Below, piece after piece: positions 35,331-43,490 of a DNA stretch of 64,000 nt (position 1 is its first letter; each line of letters opens with the position of its first letter). The notes under the pieces are model-generated. The model was not told the origin of the DNA, did no database searches, and was given only the letters and a program-made list of their open reading frames with translations. The position numbers and the translations under genes were made by a program. Source of the DNA: Ignatzschineria rhizosphaerae (lineage in GTDB: Bacteria; Pseudomonadota; Gammaproteobacteria; Cardiobacteriales; Wohlfahrtiimonadaceae); assembly GCF_022655595.1 (NCBI RefSeq), contig NZ_CP093379.1:2414501-2478500 (forward strand), written 5' to 3'.

Positions 35331-36494
35331 ATGAAGCGAGTGGCAATTACTGAGCGCCCTAATTGGCAGGCGCAAGCAAAGGAGTATGGCTTTAACTTTC
35401 ACACCATGTATGGCGAGCGTTATTGGTGTGAAGATTTCTACTATCAGTTTGGTTTAAAAGAGATCGAACTGATTGAAGAGGCAACCGAAGAGCTACACCA
35501 AATGGCACTAAAGGCTGTTGATCGTGTAGTAAAAAGTGAAAAGCTTTTAGAAAAATTCCAAATTCCGCCCCAAAGCTGGCGCTTTATCCGAGAATCTTGG
35601 AATCGTGAAGAGCCTTCTCTTTATGGGCGTTTTGACTTTGCCTATGATGGGCAAGGCAACCTTAAAATGCTCGAATATAATGCTGATACGCCAACGTCCC
35701 TCTATGAAAGTGCCTTTTTCCAATGGCTCTGGCTAGAGGATCAGATTGAAGCAAAAAATCTACCGATGATTGCCGATCAATTTAATAGTATTCAAGAGCA
35801 ACTCATCTCTCGCTTTGGGGACCTTCGCGCTTATCACAATATGAATCTCCTTCATTTTAGTTGTTGTGAGGATAGTGAGGAAGATCGTGGAACAGTAGAA
35901 TATCTTGAAGATTGCGCTAAAGAAGCAGGTCTTGAAACAGAGTTTCTCTATATTGAAGAGATCGGCATTAATAGCGATCTTGAATATACCGATATGGATG
36001 ATACGCCGATTGATGCCATCTTTAAACTCTATCCGTGGGAATTTATGCTCGGAGAAGATTTTGCGAGCTATCTCGATATGGGGAAAACCCGCTGGCTTGA
36101 ACCTGCGTGGAAAGCAATTCTCTCTAATAAAGCATTACTACCGCTATTATGGGAGATGTTTCCAGGGCATCAATATCTCTTACCCGCCTATTTCTCAAAT
36201 GATAAAAAAGCAGCAAGCCTCACCTCTTATGTGAAAAAACCGCTCTTTTCACGAGAAGGGGCAAATGTGGAGATCGTGACAGATGGCAACGTGCTAGAGA
36301 GCGCGGATGGTCCTTACGGCATTGAAGGTTCCATTATTCAAGAATATGTTCCACTTCCCATCTTTGATGGTAATCATGTCGTAGTAGGCAGCTGGATTGT
36401 TGGGGATACCGCTTGCGGGCTTAATATTCGTGAAGATCACTCACGAATTACCCAAGATCTCTCACGTTTCTACCCGCATGCGATTATTGGATAA
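35331..36494 (+). CDS. ygiC: glutathionylspermidine synthase-like ATP-grasp protein YgiC
   Basis: 387 residues, the ATP-grasp domain of glutathionylspermidine synthase. Blocks: GRFDFAYDGQGNLKMLEYNADTPTSL, PWEFMLGEDFA, WEMFPGHQYLLPAYF, KKPLFSREGANVEI and IQEYVPLPIFDG near the end. No amidase domain is fused. It starts 3 bases after the ygiB stop, so the two are co-translated. The amine or peptide substrate is unknown. Confidence 0.93.
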   Translation: MKRVAITERPNWQAQAKEYGFNFHTMYGERYWCEDFYYQFGLKEIELIEEATEELHQMALKAVDRVVKSEKLLEKFQIPPQSWRFIRESWNREEPSLYGRFDFAYDGQGNLKMLEYNADTPTSLYESAFFQWLWLEDQIEAKNLPMIADQFNSIQEQLISRFGDLRAYHNMNLLHFSCCEDSEEDRGTVEYLEDCAKEAGLETEFLYIEEIGINSDLEYTDMDDTPIDAIFKLYPWEFMLGEDFASYLDMGKTRWLEPAWKAILSNKALLPLLWEMFPGHQYLLPAYFSNDKKAASLTSYVKKPLFSREGANVEIVTDGNVLESADGPYGIEGSIIQEYVPLPIFDGNHVVVGSWIVGDTACGLNIREDHSRITQDLSRFYPHAIIG

Positions 36495-36542
36495 ATAAGC
36501 TTTCTCATCATCTTTAATTTCGATAATAATCCTTCATAAACT

Positions 36543-36579
36543 AAAACCCCAAATAGAGTTGATCTCTATTTGGGGTTTT
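36543..36579 (+). terminator. terminator after ygiC
   Basis: AAAACCCCAAATAGAG (36543-36558) pairs perfectly with CTCTATTTGGGGTTTT (36564-36579). It is symmetric enough to act in both directions. Confidence 0.9.
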
Positions 36580-36793
36580 CATCTCTTAGCCTTTTTTATC
36601 TCATTATTCACGATCTAATCCCTCATCTCTTTATAGGAAAATAGAATGAAGAAAAGCTGCTTTATAGTAAAACAGGTTCAAAACAGGCTGATTTAAATGC
36701 TGGCAATTTGATTCAATAACTTTAAACCAAAGATACTATAAAACCACCCAAATAAGTATGTCTTCTTTCCCATCGGGAATCAGTCATTTATCA

Positions 36794-37234
36794 TTAGAGA
36801 TAATACATATAATTGCCCTCTTCACCTTGCGCTTCTAAGGTGATATCTGCTAGAGAAATATTAGTTAACATCTTCGCAAGTCCCTCTTTCATCGGGGTAT
36901 AGACCATTTCAACAAGCGCTCTTTCAATATTTTGTGATGTTTTATCAACGGTTGCATCATTTTCTGAAAAAAGCGCAGGCTCTACAGAATGCAAAATATC
37001 ATAAAGCGTAATCTCTTTTGGCGCTCTTGTGAGATAATACCCCCCTTGCGAGCCCTTAATAGATCCTACAACCTCACCACGTCTCAGTTCTGAGAAGATA
37101 CGCTCTAAATAAATTTTAGAGATTTCCAACTCTTCTGCAATCTCAAGCACTGTAATCGTTGGCTGAGATTCATGTACAAGCGCCATTTTAACGAGTGAAG
37201 CAAGCGCATAACGAGATTTTGCAGATAATTTCAT
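36794..37234 (-). CDS. Rrf2-family transcriptional regulator, CymR-like (no cysteines)
   Basis: 146 residues. N-terminal winged helix of Rrf2 type: KLSAKSRYALASLVKMAL, VLEIAEELEISKIYLERIFSELRRGEVVGSIKGSQGGYYL. It contains no cysteine, so it cannot hold the iron-sulfur cluster of IscR. It resembles CymR, which controls cysteine genes with CysK as partner in Firmicutes. It is divergent from cysK, with a shared intergenic region of 138 bases holding a candidate operator. Regulation of cysK and of metY is inference. Confidence 0.88.
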   Translation of the reverse strand: MKLSAKSRYALASLVKMALVHESQPTITVLEIAEELEISKIYLERIFSELRRGEVVGSIKGSQGGYYLTRAPKEITLYDILHSVEPALFSENDATVDKTSQNIERALVEMVYTPMKEGLAKMLTNISLADITLEAQGEEGNYMYYL

Positions 37235-37291
37235 AGATCCCTCTCTGAATATTTAATTGACAACTATTTCCTAATCCTGATAATGTTACTT

Positions 37292-37330
37292 TATTCGGAT
37301 TAAACATATATTAAAGGTATGCTTAATTTT
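37292..37330. promoter_or_regulatory. candidate Rrf2 operator between the regulator and cysK
   Basis: ATTAAACATATATTAAAGGT and ATGCTTAAT lie in the middle of the divergent promoter region. The string TAAACATAYAT recurs before metY (9350) and the first 2OG oxygenase (12915). Confidence 0.45.
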
Positions 37331-37372
37331 CGTCAACACTTTTAAGCTATCGACGTTACACAAGGAAATATT

Positions 37373-38308
37373 ATGGCGACTATTTATGAAAGTTTAACAG
37401 ATCTTATCGGTAAAACTCCGCTCTTAAAATTAAACCGCTTCTCAAAAGAGCAAGGTTTAACAACCCCTATTATTGCAAAGCTTGAATACTTAAATCCTGC
37501 AGGAAGTGTGAAGGACCGTATTGCTTATGCCATGATTGATACTGCTGAAAAAGCGGGCATTCTTAAAAAAGGTGCAACAATTATCGAGCCAACAAGTGGT
37601 AACACAGGTATTGGTCTTGCCTCAGTTGCGGCGGCTAAAGGTTATCGTATTATCTTAACCATGCCGGAGACCATGAGTATTGAGCGCCGCAATCTTCTTA
37701 AAGCTTATGGTGCAGAGTTAGTGCTTACTGAAGGCGCAAAAGGGATGAAAGGGGCAATTGCCAAAGCTGAAGAGCTTGCTGCTGAAATTGATGGCGGCGT
37801 GATTCTTGGTCAGTTCGTCAATCCTGCTAACCCGCAAGTCCATAAAGAGACCACAGGACCTGAAATTTGGGAAGATACAAATGGTAAGGTTGATATCGTT
37901 ATTGCCGGCATCGGCACAGGCGGAACGATCACCGGTATTGGTGCTTATCTTAAAGAGAAAAACCCCAATGTAAAAATCATTGCAGTAGAACCAGAAGGCT
38001 CACCAATGCTTTCACAAGGCACGGCAGGTCCTCATAAAATTCAGGGTATTGGCGCAGGATTTGTCCCTGATACTTTAGATACCAAAATCTATGATGAAGT
38101 CGTAACCATATCAGATTCAGAAGCATTTGAACTTGCAAAAGTTGTTGCAGCAACCGAAGGCCTACTTGTGGGAATCTCTTCAAGTGCTGCAGTAAAAGCT
38201 GCGGTTGAAGTGGCTAAACGCCCAGAAAACAAGAGTAAAAATATTGTGGTAATCTTCCCTGATAGTGGTGAAAAATATCTTTCTACTCCGCTATTTGAAA
38301 AAGAATAA
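37373..38308 (+). CDS. cysK: cysteine synthase A (O-acetylserine sulfhydrylase)
   Basis: 311 residues. It is a PLP enzyme forming cysteine from O-acetylserine and sulfide. The PLP lysine is in [14 protein letters not shown], the substrate loop in [18 protein letters not shown], and the glycine-rich phosphate loop in [24 protein letters not shown] near the end holds the Ser that binds the ring nitrogen. ATG follows AAGGAAATATT. Probably controlled by the divergent Rrf2 protein. Confidence 0.96.
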   Translation: MATIYESLTDLIGKTPLLKLNRFSKEQGLTTPIIAKLEYLNPAGSVKDRIAYAMIDTAEKAGILKKGATIIEPTSGNTGIGLASVAAAKGYRIILTMPETMSIERRNLLKAYGAELVLTEGAKGMKGAIAKAEELAAEIDGGVILGQFVNPANPQVHKETTGPEIWEDTNGKVDIVIAGIGTGGTITGIGAYLKEKNPNVKIIAVEPEGSPMLSQGTAGPHKIQGIGAGFVPDTLDTKIYDEVVTISDSEAFELAKVVAATEGLLVGISSSAAVKAAVEVAKRPENKSKNIVVIFPDSGEKYLSTPLFEKE

Positions 38309-38368
38309 TATGTCCCCATATTAAATATAAGGCGTTTATTCCTCCTCCTTTTAAACGCACTTGATTCG

Positions 38369-38405
38369 CCCAATTAGAGCAATTCTAGTTGGGTTCTTTT
38401 TTTGT
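38369..38405 (+). terminator. terminator after cysK
   Basis: CCCAATTAGA pairs with TCTAGTTGGG (38369-38393), followed by a T run. Confidence 0.9.
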
Positions 38406-38947
38406 CCCCTTGGATTACAAAGAAAAATTCATCAATCTCTTTTCCTCCCATAAAATCATTAAAATTTAGATAAAAATTCAAATAGTTCACTCAATATTAA
38501 ACACCCCTAAAAATATCATTTGATCTTAAATCCCAAAATCGTTACTATCTCGTCACCTCATAATCGTCGTACTTTTCTATGTGGGAAATAAACCTTGCGA
38601 TTGTCATGATGCATCTCATTTTCTAGCAGTTAGCACTTTTCAAAGGCACTGCCATCACTACTTTGATTTAATCGATGCTCAAGCAAAAATCACAACCACT
38701 ATTTAATGCAATATTAAGTGGTGTTTTCAAGGTTCTTTAAATCTCATCACGAAATTGTCACACGCATTTTTTATATGGAAAATCTCCCCGCTTATTGCCT
38801 TGCAATAAAGTGGACGTTATTTATCACCATCAAAAAAATCATTTGTGATCCTCTCCTACGATGCTTATCTGAAATTGCTCTATGTGAGATCTCTACTCAC
38901 CCCTAGAGTTTTTGACTTCAACGCAATATTGATACAAGGATTGATCT
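38406..38947 (+). other. long leader or intergenic region before an MFS gene
   Basis: 540 bases without a credible gene. It contains a stem ACCACT-ATTTAAT / ATATTAA-GTGGT at about 38695-38723 and several smaller hairpins. I do not recognise a known riboswitch. Two short open frames here lack ribosome-binding sites. Confidence 0.4.
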
Positions 38948-40102
38948 ATGCCATTAGTTGTTTATATTTTAGGACTCGCCATTTTCTCCATAGGCACATC
39001 AGAATTGATGATTGCCGGCATGATGCCATCACTCGCTACAACCTTTGAGGTTTCAATAGGGCAAGTGGGATATCTTATCTCTTACTTTGCCTTTGGCGTT
39101 ATGCTAGGTGGCCCAATATTGACTTATTTTTTCTTAAAATTTAAGGCACCCTATCGCCCAACCTTACTAATACTACTGATCTTATATGCCCTTATTCAAG
39201 GGATCAGTGCCTTTATGAATAGCTTTGAGATTCTCATCCTTATCCGTATTATTATCGGTGTACTTTGCGCAGGATGTTTAAGTCTCTCTTTAGCCACAAG
39301 CATGTCTTTAGTCTCTATTGATAAAAGACCAAGCGCTGCTGCTATTGTCATTGGGGGATTTATGATATCCAACGTTTTTGGCGTGCCTTTTGCCACAGTT
39401 ATTGATGAATATTGGGGTTGGAGAGCCAGCTTTGGCATTGTCGCAATCATGGTATTACTCTGCTTTATTGCGCTCTTTTTTATGTTACCCTCTTTTAAAA
39501 GCCATCAGGCACCTTCGATGGCAGATGAAATTCAAGCCTTTAAAAGATCTGCCTATTGGAAAGCATGCTTAACAAGCTGTTTAATTCTTGGGGCTAGCTT
39601 TGCAGCGTTTAGCTACTTTGTTCCTATCTTAATGAATATTACCCAAATGGATCTTAAAATCATTCCCTTGATCCTCATGCTCTATGGCGCTGCTAATGTC
39701 ATTGGGAATATCATTACCGCAAAATTTGCTTACCGCTATAGCCTGCAAGTCATGCTAATTGGCTTAACAGTATTAACGCTCTCTCTTCTTAGCATGGCGC
39801 TACTTGCTCAATATCAGTGGCTAGCAATTTCTTTAGTAGTAATGATCGGTTTATCAGGCGTTCCGATGAACCCTGCGATGATGGCAAGAGTCGTCAGCGT
39901 TGCTCACCCAGGCCCTATGGTAAATGCCGTTCACACAGCTGTGATTAATATTGGATTAGGTGGCGGATCTTACCTTGGGGGCGCTGCAATCACTGCGGGA
40001 TTAGGCTATCTTTCCGCCCTTTGGATCGGTGCTTTCCTTGCCTTTTTAGGGCTTCTCTCTATTTTACCCTACGCTTTTAGAAAAAAATCCGGCTGGGAAT
40101 AA
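38948..40102 (+). CDS. MFS transporter, DHA1 (AraJ/YdhP-like) family
   Basis: 384 residues, 12 membrane segments. Start LAIFSIGTSELMIAGMMPSLA is the family opening. GGFMISNVFGVPFATVIDEYWGWRASF is the motif C region typical of proton antiporters. Such proteins export sugars, arabinosides or drugs. The substrate cannot be told. ATG follows ACAAGGATTGATCT. Single gene followed by a tRNA on the other strand. Confidence 0.85.
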   Translation: MPLVVYILGLAIFSIGTSELMIAGMMPSLATTFEVSIGQVGYLISYFAFGVMLGGPILTYFFLKFKAPYRPTLLILLILYALIQGISAFMNSFEILILIRIIIGVLCAGCLSLSLATSMSLVSIDKRPSAAAIVIGGFMISNVFGVPFATVIDEYWGWRASFGIVAIMVLLCFIALFFMLPSFKSHQAPSMADEIQAFKRSAYWKACLTSCLILGASFAAFSYFVPILMNITQMDLKIIPLILMLYGAANVIGNIITAKFAYRYSLQVMLIGLTVLTLSLLSMALLAQYQWLAISLVVMIGLSGVPMNPAMMARVVSVAHPGPMVNAVHTAVINIGLGGGSYLGGAAITAGLGYLSALWIGAFLAFLGLLSILPYAFRKKSGWE

Positions 40103-40127
40103 GAGGGAAAACCTCCCCTTTTCAATA

Positions 40128-40218
40128 TGGCGGAGGTGGTGGGATTCGAACTCACGAACGGTTTAACCCGTTGCCGGTTTTCAAGACCGGTGCCTTCAAC
40201 CACTCGGCCACACCTCCA
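40128..40218 (-). tRNA. tRNA-Ser (anticodon UGA), copy 1
   Basis: 91 bases on the minus strand including the encoded CCA. Acceptor stem GGAGGTG/CACCTCC, anticodon arm CGGTCTTGAAAACCG with anticodon TGA, long variable arm typical of class II, and T loop GTTCGAATC. Upstream it keeps a TATAAT -10 box (about 40230-40236). Identical to the gene at 43321-43411. Confidence 0.98.
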
Positions 40219-40395
40219 TAGTTAAGAAGTGACATTATAGTGAAAAGTTTACGCTCTGCAAGCCTTTTTATAAAAAATAGACATCTCCCTTAAAAATCTT
40301 CATCTTAAATATGCTAAAACAATAGATTGATACTATTAATCTATTTTTCAATCAGACTTATTCTAACAACTAAAATACCACTGGAGGCTTTATCT

Positions 40396-40854
40396 ATGCA
40401 TCAACCTAAACTTCATTGCGCACCATTTTCTAATCTCTCTATAGATCAGCTCTATCAAATCTTACAACTTCGCAGCAAGGTCTTTGTAGTGGAGCAAAAT
40501 TGCCCCTATCTAGATATCGACTCTCAAGATCAGGAAGCCATTCATCTTTGGTTTGAAGATAAATCACAAGCGATAACCACCTATTTAAGAATCCTCCCTA
40601 AAACTGCCACTAGAAAAAATGTGATGATTGGCCGTGTTGTCGTTCACCATGATTTTCGTGGTCAAGGATTATCACGCACCTTATTATTAGAAGCCTTTCT
40701 TTGGATTACCAAAAATTTGGGGGAAGAGCCCATTGAAATTAGCGCCCAAGCTTATCTGTTAGAATTCTATCAAAGCCTTGGTTTTAAGCAGACTTCTGAA
40801 ATTTATTTAGAAGATAATATCCCGCATTTAGATATGCTAAAAACTGATTATTAA
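40396..40854 (+). CDS. elaA: GNAT-family N-acetyltransferase, ElaA-like
   Basis: 152 residues from ATG 40396, preceded by TGGAGG. ElaA marks: LYQILQLRSKVFVVEQNCPYLDIDSQD, then MIGRVVVHHDFRGQGLSRTLL, the acetyl-CoA-binding V-x-x-x-x-RGQG. It transfers acetyl groups to an unknown amine. An ATG at 40327 gives a hydrophobic extension without family support. Confidence 0.9.
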   Translation: MHQPKLHCAPFSNLSIDQLYQILQLRSKVFVVEQNCPYLDIDSQDQEAIHLWFEDKSQAITTYLRILPKTATRKNVMIGRVVVHHDFRGQGLSRTLLLEAFLWITKNLGEEPIEISAQAYLLEFYQSLGFKQTSEIYLEDNIPHLDMLKTDY

Positions 40855-40869
40855 ACGTCTTCATGATGA

Positions 40870-40913
40870 TAAAAACCTACTATAAAGGGGCAATAACTCG
40901 ATAGTAGGTAAAT
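40870..40913. terminator. bidirectional terminator between elaA and the MFS gene
   Basis: ACCTACTAT (40875-40883) pairs with ATAGTAGGT (40901-40909), flanked by A and T runs. It can serve both convergent genes. Confidence 0.75.
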
Positions 40914-40934
40914 TTATCTCTTCTTAATTCCTAA

Positions 40935-42137
40935 CTAGCAAGAAGGACAACTATTGACTGCAACATTACGTACACCGCGAGTCATTGTTAATACTAAGGT
41001 AAAGGCAAATAATCCCGTTAAAGCCGCAACACTCATTAAAGTAATGCCATTAAAATGATCTAAAATAAACCCGCCCAATAGACTACCGATAGTAATTAAG
41101 ATTAAGAACATAAAAGTGACTAATGCCGAGCCTTTCTCAACTAAATGAGGCACATGGACATACATCCAAATATTAATACTCGAAGGAATCATCCCTGCTG
41201 CGATCCCCCAAATAGCCACTAAAAAAAGCGTTTGCATTAAAAGCAGATCACTCATCGCAAAAGCTAAAAAAACAATCCCTAATAATAGCGCCATAATGGC
41301 AAAATTATAACGGACATTATATTTTCCAAAATATCCCGCTAAGATATTTCCAAAGACACTGGCAACACCAAATGCTAGGAGTAGTCCCGATATCTCGCCA
41401 TCAGAAAACCCTGCTGATTGCTTAAAAAAAGCAGTAAAGTAATTATAAGCGGCAAAATGCGCTAGAAAAATTAAGATAAATAAGATCAGTCCCTTGCGCG
41501 CAATCGGATGGGATGGCATTAACAATAATTCCTTCCACTTAAGACTAGAAGATGGCTTTAAAGAAGGGAGGGAAAAATAGAGCATTAAAAAAGCCACCAT
41601 ACCAAGCGCTACCAATACCCAATAAGGCATCCGCCAATCATATTGATTAGCAAGCCAAGCCCCTATAGGAACGCCTAGGACCGTTACTAATGTCACAGCC
41701 GAGAAAAAGATAGTCACAGCAAGAGCTGTTGGCAATTGTTTGGGGGCAATTCGAATCACAAGCCCTGCAGCAACACCCCAAAAGCCGCCCAAAGCAATGC
41801 CAAGGAAGAAACGACCTAATAGCACAAAAGCGAAATTTGAAGCGAGCGCTGTGACTAAATTTGCCGCCACCATTAAAATCGTTAATACCAATAAGACGGC
41901 ACGCCTATCCATTGATTTTGCATAAATGGGAATGATTAATGCAGAAAACATGCCGGCAATAGAGGTTACCGTCACTGTTAATCCAGCTGTACCTGAAGAT
42001 ATTTGAAAATCCTCAGCAATATTATTTAAAACGCCGATTGCTAAAAATTCTCCTGTGACAATAATAAAGCAAGCAAATGTTGCGGACAAAAGTGCCAGCC
42101 AACTACCATTAGCAGAAGAGGTTGTTGTTAAGTTCAT
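40935..42137 (-). CDS. MFS exporter, DHA1 family
   Basis: 400 residues with 12 membrane segments. LSATFACFIIVTGEFLAIGVLNNIAEDF opens the protein, and VLGVPIGAWLANQYDWRMPYWVLVALG is motif C of proton-driven exporters. The C-terminus ends in a Cys-containing tail (VNSCPSC). It is divergent from a TetR gene, with two related palindromes between them, the standard layout of a repressor-controlled efflux pump. Substrate unknown. Confidence 0.88.
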   Translation of the reverse strand: MNLTTTSSANGSWLALLSATFACFIIVTGEFLAIGVLNNIAEDFQISSGTAGLTVTVTSIAGMFSALIIPIYAKSMDRRAVLLVLTILMVAANLVTALASNFAFVLLGRFFLGIALGGFWGVAAGLVIRIAPKQLPTALAVTIFFSAVTLVTVLGVPIGAWLANQYDWRMPYWVLVALGMVAFLMLYFSLPSLKPSSSLKWKELLLMPSHPIARKGLILFILIFLAHFAAYNYFTAFFKQSAGFSDGEISGLLLAFGVASVFGNILAGYFGKYNVRYNFAIMALLLGIVFLAFAMSDLLLMQTLFLVAIWGIAAGMIPSSINIWMYVHVPHLVEKGSALVTFMFLILITIGSLLGGFILDHFNGITLMSVAALTGLFAFTLVLTMTRGVRNVAVNSCPSC

Positions 42138-42166
42138 ATAAAATCCCTAGTTTATTTTATTCATTC

Positions 42167-42182
42167 TATAGCGGTCACTATA
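42167..42182. promoter_or_regulatory. TetR operator candidate 1
   Basis: TATAGCGGTCACTATA, an imperfect palindrome close to the start of the MFS gene. Shares TATAGTGATCACTATA with the next site. Confidence 0.65.
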
Positions 42183-42228
42183 AAAATAGTATGCTATTAT
42201 TTAAGGGATGATTCTCTTTGTCAATTAA

Positions 42229-42250
42229 TTTTATAGTGATCACTATAAAA
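42229..42250. promoter_or_regulatory. TetR operator candidate 2, perfect palindrome
   Basis: A perfect 22-base palindrome with half site TTTTATAGTGA, 28 bases before the tetR start. Expected binding site of the adjacent regulator. Confidence 0.75.
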
Positions 42251-42277
42251 TATACTTTTAAGAAGCAGGAAGCTGTT

Positions 42278-42898
42278 ATGAAAAATAGCGCAAAACGTGG
42301 GCGACCAAAATCTTTTGATGAACAACAAGCATTAGAAAAAGCGATGTTTCTCTTTTGGGAAAATGGCTATATCGCAACATCAATTAGCGACCTTACGAAG
42401 GCTTTAGGTATTACAACGCCTAGCTTATATTGTAGCTTTGGTGATAAAGCAACATTATTTAATCGTTGCATTGATTATTACTTAACAAACGAGGCGTGTC
42501 CCATTATTGAGATTATGCGCCAAGCAAAAACGGCAAAAGTTGCGATAGAATTATTAATGTATGATTCAGCCAAAAGGCTTGTGCAGCCTGATAAGCCTGC
42601 AGGATGTATGTTAGTTACCTCTGCAATAGGTAGCGCTAAACAGATTGAAGAAGTACAGCTCCACGTCTCTGAAAAGCGTCATAACTATCAAGAGATCATC
42701 TTAAAAAGATTACAACAAGGTCTTGAAGAGGGCGATATCGCTAAAGGGACAAAGCTTGATGCGCTTGCTGATTTTTATATCACTCTCATCAATGGGCTTA
42801 CAGTGAAAGCCTGTGATGGCGCTAATCTTGAGACTTTAAATCAGATTGTCCTCAATGCAATGAAAGCTTGGCCAGTATTTGAAAGCTCTGCGGAATAA
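42278..42898 (+). CDS. TetR-family regulator
   Basis: 206 residues from ATG 42278 (after AGCAGGAAGCTGTT); the earlier ATG at 42218 lies inside the operator. N-terminal basic arm KNSAKRGRPKSF, helix-turn-helix ISDLTKALGITTPSLYCSFGDKATLF, and a helical ligand-binding C-terminal part with PAGCMLVTSAIG, typical of the YxaF/NemR-like group. It should repress the divergent MFS exporter and itself. Confidence 0.9.
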   Translation: MKNSAKRGRPKSFDEQQALEKAMFLFWENGYIATSISDLTKALGITTPSLYCSFGDKATLFNRCIDYYLTNEACPIIEIMRQAKTAKVAIELLMYDSAKRLVQPDKPAGCMLVTSAIGSAKQIEEVQLHVSEKRHNYQEIILKRLQQGLEEGDIAKGTKLDALADFYITLINGLTVKACDGANLETLNQIVLNAMKAWPVFESSAE

Positions 42899-42944
42899 TC
42901 CCCTGTTTCCGGAGTATTATCGTCGATTTGGTTTAAGAAACACT

Positions 42945-43147
42945 ATTCAAAATAGGTAAAATAATAGAGCATAGAAATCAAACTAGCTTGCACAATGCGA
43001 GTTAGAGCGACTCTTGTACTTCTCATAACAACTCTTGTGCTTCTCATAACAACTCTTGTGCTTCTCATAACAACTCTTGTGCTTCTCATAACAAATGCGC
43101 CGGCTATCTGGCTCAATGACTTTTAAACCGATTTTACTATAATTCGA
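42945..43147 (-). repeat. dispersed repeat, copy A
   Basis: Read leftward from 43140: TATAGTAAAATCGG, TTTAAAAGTCATTGAGCCAG, GCCGGC, TTATGAGAAG-ACAAGAGT, then GTGCAAGCTAGTTTGATT and a T-rich end. The same blocks in the same order lie at 58889-59018 on the other strand. Its first bases equal the IS630 end at 233-248. Copy A has its middle expanded by a 21-base tandem repeat. It codes for nothing. Confidence 0.75.
43008..43092. repeat. tandem repeat, four units of 21 bp
   Basis: Four contiguous copies of ACTCTTGTGCTTCTCATAACA, the first with one difference (A for G). It expands the single unit found in copy B of the dispersed repeat. There are no spacers. Confidence 0.95.
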
Positions 43148-43162
43148 TCTCATCAAAAATAG

Positions 43163-43214
43163 AATTAAATCCCTTAATTCCTTAATTCCTTAATTCCTTA
43201 ATTCCTTAATTCCT
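43163..43214. repeat. tandem octamer repeat
   Basis: Five contiguous copies of TTAATTCC, with a partial copy in front. Noncoding. Confidence 0.95.
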
Positions 43215-43282
43215 CATAAGGTCATTCATTAAACACCGCTAAAACCAAGATTTATCCTTAAAGTCGTTTCGTAACGGTAAAC

Positions 43283-43317
43283 AAAAAGCTCTTAGCAAAT
43301 TGCTAAGAGCTTTTTAA
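43283..43317 (-). terminator. terminator after tRNA-Ser copy 2
   Basis: AAAAAGCTCTTAGCA pairs perfectly with TGCTAAGAGCTTTTT, directly 3' of the tRNA on its strand. Confidence 0.9.
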
Positions 43318-43320
43318 ATA

Positions 43321-43411
43321 TGGCGGAGGTGGTGGGATTCGAACTCACGAACGGTTTAACCCGTTGCCGGTTTTCAAGACCGGTGCCTTCAACCACTCGG
43401 CCACACCTCCA
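43321..43411 (-). tRNA. tRNA-Ser (anticodon UGA), copy 2
   Basis: 91 bases, identical to the gene at 40128-40218, with CCA encoded. About 30 bases upstream, including the TATAAT box, are also nearly the same (ATAGTTAAGAA, CATTATAGTGAAAA on the plus strand). It looks like a recent duplication. Confidence 0.98.
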
Positions 43412-43490
43412 TAGTTAAGAAAGGTCATTATAGTGAAAACAAATTGTGTTGCAACTATTTTTTAAGCCTTTCTCAACTTTTGAGTGCTAT

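Noticed and set aside
36413-36424. GCTTGCGGGC as a third SAM-II
   Set aside because: It lies inside ygiC coding sequence and lacks the GATTT and GCTAAA blocks.
38718-38906. 62-codon ORF upstream of the MFS gene
   Set aside because: No ribosome-binding site and no recognisable composition; overlaps the hairpin region.
43008-43092. CRISPR-like tandem repeat
   Set aside because: Units are contiguous 21-mers without spacers, and no cas genes are near.
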